64,000 nt of DNA, from positions 3,674,401 to 3,738,400 of the forward strand of contig OY755175.1 in assembly GCA_963576735.1 (NCBI GenBank). Reading direction: 5' to 3'. The notes under the pieces were generated by a model that was given only the letters and a program-made list of their open reading frames with translations, was not told where the DNA came from and did no database searches. Position numbers and translations under genes: made by a program. This DNA is from Bedellia somnulentella (Eukaryota; Arthropoda; Insecta; Lepidoptera; Bedelliidae). Below are positions 1-16,815 of the stretch, piece by piece. Numbering within the stretch: the stretch's first letter is position 1; every line of letters begins with the position of its first letter.

Positions 1-192
1 ATTGTTAGGCGGGCATGTGAGACCCCAGTGCGTTTTAATATTCTTCACTCATATCGCTGGGTTAGCGGTTAGATTAGCGCTATGTAGTAATGATGTTACG
101 TTTATTGTTCAACACGAGCAAACGTGTGCTTTGTTAGTGGACTATTCCGCAGTATGCATAAAAAATAATTTGTAGCTTTTAGTAATCTTATA
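1..192. other. unassigned flank
   Basis: No coding potential, RNA gene or repeat is recognised here. It is ordinary AT-rich sequence leading into the RTE copies. Confidence 0.5.
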
Positions 193-300
193 CATACATA
201 CATAAACTCACGCCATTAGTTCCCATTGGAGTAGGCAGGGACTATTGATCGCCACTTTGTACGATCCTGACAAACGTTTCTAGCTTCGTTTACATCCATC
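193..300 (-). mobile_element. older RTE-like 3' end, host of the nested full-length copy
   Basis: In the minus direction this reads the last ~100 bp of an RTE-like non-LTR element, ending in a TATG-rich tail. It matches the tail of the adjacent full-length copy with scattered substitutions. It stops at 300, where that copy begins, and its continuation resumes at about 3606. The younger element therefore landed inside this older one. Confidence 0.8.
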
Positions 301-301
301 A

Positions 302-3300
302 CATACATACATACATACATATTCTCACGCCGTTAGTTCCCATTGGGGTAGGCAGAGACTATCGATCGCCACTTTGTACGATCCTGGCAAACCTCTCTGG
401 CTTCGTTTACATCCATCAATCTTTTCATACATGCTCTTTTATTCTTCATACTGCGGACACCTGCCTTTTTGAGCACATGTTCTATTTGATCCAAATGTGT
501 CCTCCGAGGTCGTCCTCTACTAACATTACCTTCCACATTGGCTCTATATATCTCTTTCACCAATTTACTGTCATCCATCCTCTCTATGTGCCCAAACCAT
601 CTCAACATTCCTTTTTCTATCTTTCTTACAATATCATCTTTTACACCACACCTTTCACGAATCACATCATTCCTCACACGATCACATAACCTTACATTAC
701 ACACTTTTCTGAGGGATCTCATTTCTACTGCATTCACTCTACTTTCATGCTTCTTCTGCCACACCCAACATTCACTGCCATACATAAGCGTAGGAACGAG
801 GACAGCATCATGCACAGCCATTCGGGCCTTTGCAGACACCGACTGACTAGACATTAGACTATCCAGTGCTCCATTTACCGCATTACCCTTTTTCACTCTT
901 CTCTCGATATCTTCATCACACTTTCCATCCCTAGTAAACAAACTTCCCAAATATACAAACTCTTTCACTTGTTCCACTTTCTTACCATTAATCTCAATCA
1001 CGCATTCGGTCATATTCACCTCTCTCTCAAAAACCATAGTTTTTGTTTTATCCACATTCACCCTCATTCCCTTTTTCTCAAAAGACGCACATGCAATATT
1101 CATCATCTCTTGCAGCTCTTCCACCGATGATGCAAGTAGCACTTGATCGTCGGCATATAAGAGGCATTTAATGATGAATCCACCCATTCTCAATCCATAA
1201 TCACTTTCACGCAACTCTGTTAAACAGTCATCCATGAACAAATTGAAGAGCCACGGGGAAGCTACACAACCCTGTCGGACACCCCGAGAGATCCCGAACC
1301 AGTCAGTATTTTCCCCGTTTACTCTCACACATGCACTGGAATCCTCATAGAGTGATACCAGTGCACGTATAAGTCGACTCCCCAAACCGAACTTGGATAA
1401 CACCTCCCATAAACACTTTCTTACCACCCTATCATACGCCTTCTCTAAATCAATGAAGGAGCAATACACCTTTCGGTTCTTAGCTAAGAACTTTTCGGTG
1501 ATGCTCCTTAAAGAGAAGATTTGGTCCATACATCCCATTCCCTTTCTAAATCCTGCTTGCACATCCCAAATTTTATCTTCCGTTTCATTCATCACTCTTT
1601 CAATCAAAACCTTTGCATACAATTTACCGACAATGCTGAGTAGGCTAATTCCACGGTAGTTTCTAGCCTCCTGGTGTGACCCCTTTCCTTTATATAAAGG
1701 CACAATTACCGCTTTGCACCAGTCTTGTGGCACTTTGCCACTCGACCAGCATTTTTGGAAAAGGAAGTACAACCAGGAAGCCACCACCCCTTTACCAGCC
1801 CTCAGCATTTCAGTGTTTATCCTGTCATACCCTGCCGCCTTCCCTAGTTTCATACTTTTCATTGCTTTCATTATTTCTTCCATACTGATCTCACTGTCAC
1901 TAAAGTCACCCATAACGTCGTTCCAATCAACATTACTGCCGATTGGCGAAGAAATGGATGTATCCTCTTTTTCAAAGAGTCCCTCAAAATAGTTCTTCCA
2001 TACTCGTCTTATGCTACTTTCATCCGTCGCCAATTCACCCTGTTCATCTCTCACAACATTCACTCTCGTGTTTTGGGAAACTCCCTTTTCTTTCCGGATA
2101 TATTTCCAGAACAACTTTTGGTTATTCCGAAAATTATCGGAGAGTTTCCTCTCACACCATTCTATCAGATCACGCTTTTTCTTTTCTATTTTCTTCTTAA
2201 CCTCATTCTTAACTCTCTTATATTCATCTTCACTATTCTTCACTACATCATCTGTTACTCTCGCATCCATTCGTTTACTAGCTTTAATCGCTAGTAAATC
2301 TAACCAAGCTTTCTTCTTATCTCCAACTGCCTCTTTCACATCTTTATCCCACCAACTTGTTGGTGGTCTATTTGTTCTCTTACTCAATCCACATACTTCC
2401 GTCGCACATTCAACCATTGACGATTTGAGCACATCCCATACTTCTTCTATTTCCAATTCATCCTTCATCTCCACGCAACTTAGCCTGTCGTCCAATTTCT
2501 TCATATATTCATCTCTAATATTTTCATCCTCTTCCAATTTCTCCACTTTTACCCTCGCAAAATCCGTTGTTGACACTTTAGGCCTGTGACGCCAACGCGT
2601 GCACAGACCCCTAAATCGTGATATAACGAGAAAGTGATCTGTGCCAACGTTAATGCCCCTATGGACTCTGGTGTCAACAACCTTTGCTCTTAGCCTTTCA
2701 TCTACTGCCACAAAATCTATCATACTTCTCTCGCTTCCCCTCTGTCTAGTATACATATGGATATCTTTGTGTTTAAACAACGTGTTCGTAACACAAAGAT
2801 TCCTCTCCAAACATACATCAATCACTTTCTCACCATTCTCGTTCACTCTTTTATCACCAAACTTTCCTAAAACTCTTTCACAACCGTTGCGTGACACACC
2901 AACCCAACCATTAAAATCTCCTAACATAACAATTTTCTCATTTTCATCACACCCATTCGCAACATCGTCTAACAGATTCCAAAACTCCTCCCTCTCGGAT
3001 AGTGATCTAGACATGTCCGGAGCATACACGCAAATTATGCGCATCCGGACAAGCCCTAACTTCACCTTTATCCATAGGAGCCTTGGACTCACACTCCTCT
3101 CTCCTCACCTCTTTTCCCTTGCGCTTCGTTTCATTTACACAAAGAAAATCTAGTTTTCTTTCTTCCATAATCAAACATACTTCATCTAATTTTTCATGCA
3201 TCCCTCCACACACATTCATCGTACTAAAGCGGGTCTCTTTAGCCCACTTTTCGCCCCGTGAGGAACCACGGCGTGATGAGTGGCGAGCCACATCGCCGCC

Positions 3301-3605
3301 ACCGCGTTTAATTGTTTGTAAACACATTTGGTTCCCACGGAAAGCAAGGGAAATATACTGTCCGCCTAGCCAGAGCCCCGCTTGACTAGGTAAGGTTATT
3401 TAGTACCCGGAGCCTGGTGAACTCCGGCGAACTGACGGCGGCACGCTAACGACCAGGCTCACCCCTGGCCACGCATCCCTCGGCACGGCAGACCTTGGAT
3501 TGGTGTGGGGGCTAAGATGAAAAAGCCCTTTTCCCTTAGTCGACTTCTACGACACCCACGGGAAGAGATGGGGTAGTGCTATTCTATGCCGACACTACAC
3601 AGCGA
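302..3605 (-). mobile_element. full-length RTE-like non-LTR retrotransposon, degenerate
   Basis: The element spans about 3.3 kb. Its 5' end lies near 3605 and its 3' end is a (TATG)n tail at 302-325. It is flanked by an exact 12-bp target-site duplication, TTACATCCATCA, at 290-301 and 3606-3617. The 5' leader (about 3330-3605) is GC-richer and begins with the same ~80 bp head found on the short repeats elsewhere in the window. One long reading frame encodes an endonuclease plus reverse transcriptase. The stop codon lies inside the conserved 3' tail, so the tail is partly coding. The RTE-like assignment rests on architecture and tail type; the exact clade is not proven. The reading frame is broken near 3090. 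Confidence 0.85.
333..3327 (-). pseudogene. RTE-like endonuclease/reverse transcriptase ORF, broken
   Basis: The main open stretch (333-3092, 919 residues) contains the apurinic-like endonuclease motifs GDFNG (residues ~58-62) and TDHFLV (~152). The reverse transcriptase follows, with FIDLEKAYD (motif A), GVRQGCVASPWLFN (motif B) and YADD (motif C), then a C-terminal region with the motif WFGHIERMDD and a basic, Cys-containing tail. The start of the endonuclease, with its conserved NETK, lies in a different frame at 3007-3327. The two frames overlap near 3092. The segment normally present between NETK and the SPRLLW block appears to be missing, by my recollection of related elements some tens of residues. 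The protein would copy element RNA at a nicked target, but this copy cannot make an intact endonuclease. Confidence 0.85.
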
Positions 3606-3680
3606 TTACATCCATCAATACTCTCATAAATGGTCTTTTATTATTCATACTTCGGACGCCTGCCTTTACTATCTTATAAT
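3606..3680 (-). mobile_element. continuation of the older RTE copy
   Basis: Beyond the second target duplication the sequence matches the 3' coding region of the RTE-like element, the stretch that sits at about 407-475 in the full-length copy. It is the other half of the interrupted copy whose tail is at 193-300. Confidence 0.75.
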
Positions 3681-3981
3681 TACTATAAAAAAGTTATAAA
3701 ACTGCTTGATCATCTGACAATTAAAATTAATACTTTCAACAACCAGAAAACACTATTTAGATTCCTGAAAAAAACCCACGCCTCTGGCCTTTCCTTACAT
3801 TTTTAATGCGACTCATTATTTGGAATTGCAATTGTTACTGCTGACGATTGTTCCCAGCTACTATAAAAATAAAATTTGTTACTCTGCCTACCCACACTAA
3901 ACCAGTTAGGGTAGGCTTTAATCCCAGAGTGGGGTTCGGGGTATAATGATATGAGGGTGGTGTTGATAAAGTCGTAATTTG
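3681..3981. other. unassigned spacer
   Basis: No gene or known repeat is recognised. A short minus-strand open frame (3803-4126) crosses into the foldback element and has no features of a real protein. Confidence 0.4.
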
Positions 3982-4601
3982 GGCTTATTCCGATTATCCA
4001 CCCTAAAAAATCCTCCCTAAGTCGGATATTCGGAAACGCATGTCCGATTATCCACCCTGAACGGGGTGGATAATCGGAATTCATAATAAAATGTTTCTTC
4101 CGATTTTTTACCCCAAGTACAGTCATTCACAGAAACATACTCAAAACCTGGTCCAAGAAACTTCAACAGAGATATACATACCTACTTTCCTACTTACAGT
4201 CTGAATAAAATTATCCTGGTGGAAAGTTTTAATTTAATATTTATTGTTAAACGAAAAACTTAAGTAATCTTAAAAAAAAATAAAAAATTGCAGGTAAGCA
4301 CCTGTAGATTTGGGTGAAAACCATTTAAATTGACTGTTGTGACAAATGAAACCATAACTAGAAAGAAACTCGTAACAAAAAATAACAAAATTAAAACTTA
4401 GGGTCTTTTCACCACTGACACACAATAAATAATAATTTACATGTTCCTGTAAACGACTGTACGTAGGCAGGGTAGAAAATCGGAAGAAACATTTTATTAT
4501 GAATTCCGATTATCCACCCCGTTCAGGGTGGATAATCGGACATGCGTTTCCGAATATCCGACTTAGGGAGGATTTTTTAGGGTGGATAATCGGAATAAGC
4601 C
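3982..4601. mobile_element. foldback / MITE-like DNA element with ~160 bp terminal inverted repeats
   Basis: The arms at 3982-4143 and 4437-4601 are reverse complements. The outer ~128 bp appear identical; the inner ~35 bp are diverged with a small indel. The tip reads GGCTTATTCCGATTATCC. Each arm contains a smaller palindrome built from CCGATTATCCACCC and its complement. The ~290 bp centre has no coding potential. I could not find a convincing target-site duplication, so the superfamily is left open. A non-autonomous DNA transposon is the simplest reading. Confidence 0.8.
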
Positions 4602-4989
4602 GTTTTCTGTTATATATCAATGTAAAAATGTAGACAAATATAGCCCAATATAAGTAGTCGGACTCGTCGATGATAAGCTGACCTATTTTTATGTACGCGT
4701 ATTTGGTAAGTAAATATATATTGTATAATTATTATTTGTCATAATACCACAATGTAAGCACTGATTTGATAATACGAAACAAAAGTTGGGTACAGTCTTT
4801 TCCATACAACCATATATTTAGCTTTACAACAAGTTTAAAACAACCAAGTGGACGGTAATGCGTAAAATACGTTAAAGAAAATCTAGTTTATTTTACTTAC
4901 TTATAAAATTGTGCGCTGAAGTTTCTAATATCATTTTGTAAAACTCGAGCATTATTTATTACGTTTTTCCAAAAACTTTGATTCTGTAC
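4602..4989. other. unassigned spacer
   Basis: AT-rich sequence in which I recognise no gene, RNA or repeat. Confidence 0.4.
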
Positions 4990-5258
4990 GCCAATTACTT
5001 GCTGTGTAGTGTCGGTTAAGAATCGCACTACTCATTTGTTCCCAGTGATTTTGTCACAGGCAACTAAGTGAAATGGGGCTGTTAAAGTGATCGTTGGGCC
5101 ATGCGGTTTCAGACCCATTACCAACAACCTTTACGTTACAATCCTTTCTCCACTCAAGCTCCAATAATGGTCAAGGAATTTCTAATTCCGAAGCTCTAGC
5201 TACTACTTTTTGTTATTTATAGGTGTGAGTATATGACGTATTTATGTATATATGTATC
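4990..5258 (+). mobile_element. short RTE-derived element, old copy
   Basis: A diverged member of the ~250 bp family. The head resembles GTGTAGTGTCGG, followed by a GGGGCT block, GATGCGGTTGGAGACCCATC-like core, the CCACTCAA and TAATTCC...CTCTGGCTACC blocks, and a GTGAGTATATG tail. No clean target duplication is visible. Confidence 0.7.
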
Positions 5259-7390
5259 CATTGATTAACAAAAAAACTAAAAATAATTGTACTTGCTTTT
5301 AAATATTTTAAAATAAATAATAAAATCTTGCTTCTTAAGGTTTTTTATTTGTATGATTTTTCTTTCAAAATGCCAATAATAAAAATCACGTAACAAAATA
5401 ATCTACCTTAAATCTTTCTTTGATATCTTTCTAACTAACTCTTTCACGGTATGAAATGTATATGTAATACAAAAAAGCACTATGCTTTTTGTTACCCTGC
5501 AGATATTATATATGTGCATATTAAGTAAAAACAATAGTATTTACCGTAGTATTTTGTAACACTTTAACGACAGCATATTGCGATTTCAAAAAAATACTTT
5601 CGGATATTATTTCATGGTTTTTAAAGCCACGTATATTTACCGGCCCTGTAATCTGAAATAAATAGTTATGAAAAAATTGAGATCACTGTCTTTCGTTATG
5701 ATTTCAAATATTTGCCCAAATTCGTTGAAAATGGCATTGGTAAGTTTGCTAAATGCTGGGTTGTGAGATTACTAATAGTCTTTTATCTCTAAAACTAGGA
5801 ATACCACATAATTATGTTTAGAAGAATTAATGATTGCTATCTCAGGCAGTACTTGTTTAATTCAATTAACAGCTAAGAGGGTACGAAAGACTTATAAACC
5901 ATTTTCAAACAGAGTAGAAAGCTTGAATTCCAAAAAAACTTGTGTTCTTTGTTCGTCGTTTTTCTCGAATTTGCGGCAATAGCTCATTAAAAACGAATTC
6001 CCGGCGACCCCCTGGCCCAGATAGTAAGAAAAATATGTACGGTTCCTATTTGTAAACAGTCTTTCATCGATTAGTTAGTCCATTTTACTAACAGAAGTCA
6101 TCCTTTGTGTAAAAAGTAATATTTGTTTTTTAACATATTCTAAGTTGTTTCATCAAAAATAAACATTCAATATTTCATAAAGTTGTGGAATTGTTGAAAA
6201 TTAAATTTCTCTGCCAGTCTTGTGTTGTACACGTGTTGTATATCTATGAAGAATATTTATTACATAAGTTCGTTGCATTCCAAGAACTATTTCTATTGAA
6301 CAACACTTTATTGTTCTGTTATATAACATCCCAGAGTATCGAAGTATGCCCAAACTTTGTAATTTATCTTTAAGTATCTTTAAGATTTCTACTTAAAATA
6401 TTTCATAGAAGATTTTATTTATTTTATTTTATTATCTTTGGGGGGCTTCAGCCAAACTTACAATATAAAATTATTCCATAGGCAGAAATAGGCCAATAAC
6501 AAGCTCCCACATATGCATAAAAATAAAGAACACCGAAAACAACAGAGAAACTGAAGGCTTAACTAAAAAAAGAACTTAACTAATTAATAAAACAACAGCA
6601 AGAAAATGCACCGTAACAAATAATGGGATAAACCAATATTCGGAACAGCAACCGCTAATTTGAAATACTAAAATTTAAAAAAGTTTAAGTAAATTTAAAA
6701 ATTTAAATATATATCTAAATACGTTTCCGTCTTTCACAATAATTCATTACATTTTACAAATTATCTTAATGAAAATCTTAGAAAAATAATTGTATTCAAT
6801 GTTGATACTTTTGTGGCAAAACTAAGCTCTACAAAAAAATATTCTTATAAACCGAAAAAATAATGACGTAACTTCTAACTTAATAATCATTCCACAGTTT
6901 TAAATTACAAAGTCGTAACAATTCGAGTACATGAAATATTCAAAGTTTTTGTTTCAAACGACAAACCTCACTGAAGAAAGCCTCTTAGCTCAGCCAACAT
7001 ATATGCTAATAGGAGCACTTTACAAGGGGAAAGCTCTTTAATATTTCTCATTGAAGACAGTAAGGATAACGAAAGGGTGGCTTAATTACCGACCCAAATC
7101 TTCGTATCTAATGCATGATTCATGAATACAGAGGGCAAATTATTACTATTTTACACACGTCATATGTCAAAAGAAGGGATTAGTGAGAAGGTAATTTACT
7201 CAAATGTCCAGATTTATACTTTAACATAATAGAATATTTATTTGTGAAACGTGATATTGTAAAAAAGGTAGGAAAACGATTGTTATGATTCTGGAAAATA
7301 GAGAGGATGGATAAATTATATAAGTTAGAGAAAGATATATCTAAAGCTAAAAGGCGATTGGCTGATGATGACGATGATGATACATAGAGC
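5259..7390. other. non-coding, unassigned
   Basis: About 2.1 kb of AT-rich sequence without a convincing open frame, splice-linked exon, RNA gene or identified repeat. A T/A-rich strip near 6415-6440 leads into a possible unknown repeat, but nothing identifies it. Confidence 0.4.
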
Positions 7391-7560
7391 GAATATGGGT
7401 CGTAATGTATTTAGATCAAATAAAAACGTGCTCAAAAAACAGGCGTCTGAAGCGTGAAGAATGAAAGTTCATGTATGAAGATATATAGGTAATATCTCAC
7501 TCTAGATATTATCTGAATGCAGATGAAGCTCGAAAGGTTTGCTAGGTTTCTTTTTGTAGT
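7391..7560 (+). mobile_element. decayed RTE-like C-terminal fragment
   Basis: On the plus strand this resembles the C-terminal coding end of the RTE-like element (the regions around DQIEHVLKKAG, the MKRLMDV block and the CQDR block) with many substitutions and gaps. It ends near the stretch that precedes the tail. Confidence 0.6.
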
Positions 7561-8270
7561 TTTGGCGTCCTTTTTGATCTCATTTCTTATTTAATCTTAA
7601 TGTGTCCCTTTGCTGTACTCTGCTGACATATTGAAATGTAATCATAAATAATGTCGTAGAGTTGGCATCATAAACAACTTTGAATGCAAGAAAAAACTTC
7701 AATCGTGGCTTTTAAATCTTACATACACGGAATCAGAGGAATTGCTTAATATAATAAGTTAATATAAGATGTTTTTATTTTTTTATCATAATAATACAAT
7801 TAGTTAGATACAATCGAGTCTGATAATAATTTATAATTTATACACTACTTACCAATACCATTATATGAAAACTGATAGTTTAAGCCTTTTTTGTTTATTG
7901 TTGCCTGAAATACAGGTAAATTACCTAGCTCAGGAACAGGAAAATGTTATATTTTGTACTTTAAATAACTTACTAGGTTAAGACGAATATTATGTACTTT
8001 TGAAAACTGAATAAATTTTTTTTTTTTTTTTTATATACTACAAGTTGTAGTACTCTTTTTAAGCTACATTGGCGTCACTGTTTGCCTACTCCATATGTAA
8101 TATTTCTATTTTTGTAGTATAAATGTTAAAAGAGTTGAGATGAAAGAAAAAGTCTTCAGAATCATTGCCTTGATCAATCATTCAGTATCTATGGAGGCAA
8201 TTAAGTAAAAAGTCAATGGGCCTCTTGTCCCGAAACTTTACTGACAAAGTGACACAAACTGACGAGATGA
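7561..8270. other. non-coding, unassigned
   Basis: AT-rich sequence including a poly(T) run near 8017-8031. No gene or repeat is identified. Confidence 0.4.
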
Positions 8271-8357
8271 TGATAATTTTATGTTTTTGACATGAATTCC
8301 TCATGTGGGGATTATTACTCACAAATAAAAGATGTTATTAAAGGAAAGAAAAATTTC

Positions 8358-8430
8358 AACACTGGCGGGGTTCGAACCCGCGACCTTCGGGTATACGCCC
8401 CCGTCGCTCTGCCAACTGAGCTACAGTGTC
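8358..8430 (-). tRNA. tRNA-like sequence (probable pseudogene), copy 1
   Basis: Seventy-three bases can fold as a tRNA. The acceptor stem has one G-T pair, the D arm carries the pol III A box TAGCTCAGTTGG, and the T arm carries the B box GGTTCGAACCC. The anticodon arm is abnormal, with a 4-bp stem and an 8-base loop without a correctly placed U33, so no anticodon can be assigned. The internal promoter looks intact. A tRNA-derived repeat is more likely than a working tRNA gene. Confidence 0.55.
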
Positions 8431-8672
8431 AGTTGGCATCCAGCGCAAAATTTCTCTATCCTTTGTTTCTTTTTTACACGTTCAAGTAGTGTTTGCGTTT
8501 CCTACCTCCGAATTTTAACTAATTCGGACGGGCACTTGTCTACCTTTTCAGATAGAATGCAAATGTTGGAAACGCCTAACTATCACATAATTTTATGTTT
8601 TTTGACATGAATTCCTCATGTGGGGATTATTACTCATAAATAAAAGATGTTATTAAAGGAAAGAAAAATTTC

Positions 8673-8745
8673 GACACTGGCGGGGTTCGAACCCGCGACC
8701 TTCGGGTATACGCCCCCGTCGCTCTGCCAACTGAGCTACAGTGTC
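8673..8745 (-). tRNA. tRNA-like sequence (probable pseudogene), copy 2
   Basis: Near-identical to the copy at 8358-8430 but with a fully paired acceptor stem (GACACTG with CAGTGTC). The A and B boxes are intact and the anticodon arm has the same abnormality. The shared flanks show that it was duplicated as part of a larger unit. Confidence 0.55.
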
Positions 8746-8840
8746 AGTTGGCATCCAGCGCGAAATTTCTCTATCCTTGAACGTGTAAAAAAGAAACAAA
8801 ATTTTTCTTTCCTTTAATAACATCTTTTATTTATGACGAA

Positions 8841-9248
8841 ATGATGGTTTTTTTATACAATGGTACAGGTCGCATCTCTGCAGGGTTTAGAAAAACACAA
8901 AAAAGAAAATATGCTTCGTCACTGTCATTATATAGAACACTATTAACTTGTGACTATATTCTATTTTGATTCGATTGTAGATTTTGATTTATTATAAAAA
9001 AATATTTCCTTTGACCGTTGTTTAACATTTAATATATTTGCATACCAGAACCTTATTTTCATGTGCGAATCTGTATTTTTTCAGATATATTTGTGATCAA
9101 CATTATTTTTTTAATTATATAAAAGTAAATAAAAAACAAACATTTTTGAACGTTATATATTAGTCGTTATTTTAATTCCATTTTAGTACAAAGATTAAGA
9201 TATCCGAACATTTCATTTTCCCTCCAAAGTTTACTTGGCTGTCATGTC
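8841..9248. other. 3' flank of maltase gene A
   Basis: This includes the likely 3' UTR of gene A. The first canonical AATAAA on the minus strand that I see is at 8988-8993, about 255 bases past the stop codon. It is a possible polyadenylation signal. Nothing else is recognised. Confidence 0.35.
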
Positions 9249-15301
<6,053 letters not shown>

Positions 15302-15423
15302 CTATAAGAAAAGATACAATAGCTTTAGAGACATGTAGTATTTATATGTTTCTAATAAGCTTAATGTACCAAAAAAGTTTCCGAAAATACAGTATATTCA
15401 ATTCAATACGTAATCCAGCTTAC

Positions 15424-15480
15424 CTCACGGTGATTCAATTCGAGATACTCTAACAAGTACGGCCAATCATTTATATATAG
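15424..15480 (-). promoter_or_regulatory. TATA promoter and 5'UTR exon of gene A
   Basis: On the minus strand CTATATATAA lies at 15471-15480, followed by GATTGG (an inverted CCAAT). A likely start site lies near 15440-15450. The short leader ends at a good donor, GAG|GTAAGC, with the exon ending at 15424. The matching acceptor CTTTTCTTATAG lies just before 15301, leaving a few leader bases before the ATG at 15295. A 5'UTR intron of about 120 bp is therefore likely. Confidence 0.6.
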
Positions 15481-16211
15481 GTTCACTAAGGCGAGATAAT
15501 AACATTTCAGATAAAGAAGATAAAAACGGCTCAATACGTTTGTGTATTGGAAAACATTTCACAAAATACTTTCTATAATTTTCTTATGTGATACACTATG
15601 CAACGACTAAACCACAAATGTTTATTTTTAATATCAAATTGTATAAACGCAACATAAAAGAAGCGTGAACTGATTGTTTGCTTCTATAATATGTGTCACC
15701 ATAGAAATGTATTATTGAAGTAATAAAATAAACACAGAATTTGAGTTTACAAAATCTTTTTAAAAGTGTTGTCCATTTTTACATTTGTATAATATGTATC
15801 AAGCATTAATTGGCATATGAATACAATTTCACATTACTTCATTAGCAGACTGGTTTTATATATTTATGAGCTGTGGCAATTATAATAATCCAATTTGCAA
15901 ACAAAATACCTTTTATCACAACAGCTTGTCATAGTTATTTTTGACGTTGTTTTCCCCTAAAAGCCATCAGCCTATATAGTCAGTCAGCCTAGTGTATATA
16001 TGTATATACATATAAGAAGGCTCCCGATGAACATATTAGTAAGTGTTGTGCATTTTTACACCCCATACATATATATATTATGGGGTCTATCGCGATTGTG
16101 ATACAAACGCGCATTAGTAAACGTAACTTTGATGCGGAAGATATTTAATTAGCAGCCTGAACTAAAAAAATACCATTTTTTAGGAATATGGGTATTGTGG
16201 ATCGAAGATCT
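15481..16211. other. upstream region of gene A, unassigned
   Basis: Non-coding AT-rich sequence upstream of the TATA box, with a short alternating AT/GT palindrome near 15993-16014. No repeat family or second gene is recognised. Confidence 0.35.
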
Positions 16212-16471
16212 TTGCCGTGTAGTGCCGGCTTAGAATGACGCTACCCCTTTCTACCCACGGGTGTCGTAAGAGGCGACTAAGGGTATTGGGGCTTTTTATT
16301 GGATTTTTGGGCGATGCGGTTGGAGACCCATCACCAAAAACCTTTATTTTACCGCCTTTTCCCCACTCAACTTTCAAAAGTGGTTGAGGAATTTATAATT
16401 CCTTGGCTCTGGCTACCCCTTCTAGGGAATTATAGCCGTGAGAATATGTATGTATGTATGTATGTATGTAA
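16212..16471 (+). mobile_element. short RTE-derived element
   Basis: A well-preserved member of the 250 bp family. It begins GCCGTGTAGTGCCGGC, has the core GATGCGGTTGGAGACCCATC and ends in GTGAGAATATG followed by five or more TATG units. Confidence 0.85.
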
Positions 16472-16507
16472 GAAAAAAATAATGAAATACCTATTCCTCT
16501 AAAAAAA

Positions 16508-16815
16508 ATACGTGATAGCTCAGTGGGTAGAACACTGCTTATCGTGCAGACGACTAGCGTTCTAACCCCAGTTCGGGCCTGCACCAATTTGTCTTTTCTA
16601 AAGACATATGTGTGGTTTATTTATCATTATGGTTAACGGTGAGGGTAACAATCGTGAGGAAACCCACATGTCTGGCCTGCCCCGCATCACGTGAGTACAT
16701 CGTCCAAGCAAAATTTGGGTACTCTGAACACCAAGTGACAATGTTACGTGATGTTCAGAAGTATTATTGCTTCTGCCAACCCTTCGGGGATATTCGGTGT
16801 AAACGTTTGAACCGT
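16508..16815 (+). mobile_element. tRNA-headed SINE
   Basis: The head carries the pol III A box TAGCTCAGTGGG and a B-box-like GTTCTAACCCC. The family body follows (ACACCAATTTGTCTTTTCTA, GTGAGGAAACCCACATG) and then the CCAACCC...GGGGATATTCGG end. The distal TTATG tail is eroded. Confidence 0.8.

Larger units (their letters stand above)
8271..8840. repeat. duplicated tRNA-like repeat unit with an inverted partial third copy
   Basis: Two direct copies of a ~190-bp unit begin near 8277 and 8589 and differ at only a few sites. Each carries a tRNA-like sequence on the minus strand. The second unit is followed by an inverted copy of its own flank: about 37 bp at 8635-8672 is an exact reverse complement of 8798-8835. 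The segment after each tRNA-like sequence (8461-8486 and about 8776-8802) is also inverted between units. This looks like duplication followed by template switching or foldback. Confidence 0.75.

Noticed and set aside
3803..4126. 107-codon minus-strand open frame
   Set aside because: It runs through one arm of the foldback element and has no conserved features.
8292..8610. Two plus-strand frames with a TRDLRVYAP-like stretch
   Set aside because: They translate the tRNA-like repeat. TGGVRTRD-like peptides are a known artefact of translating tRNA T arms.
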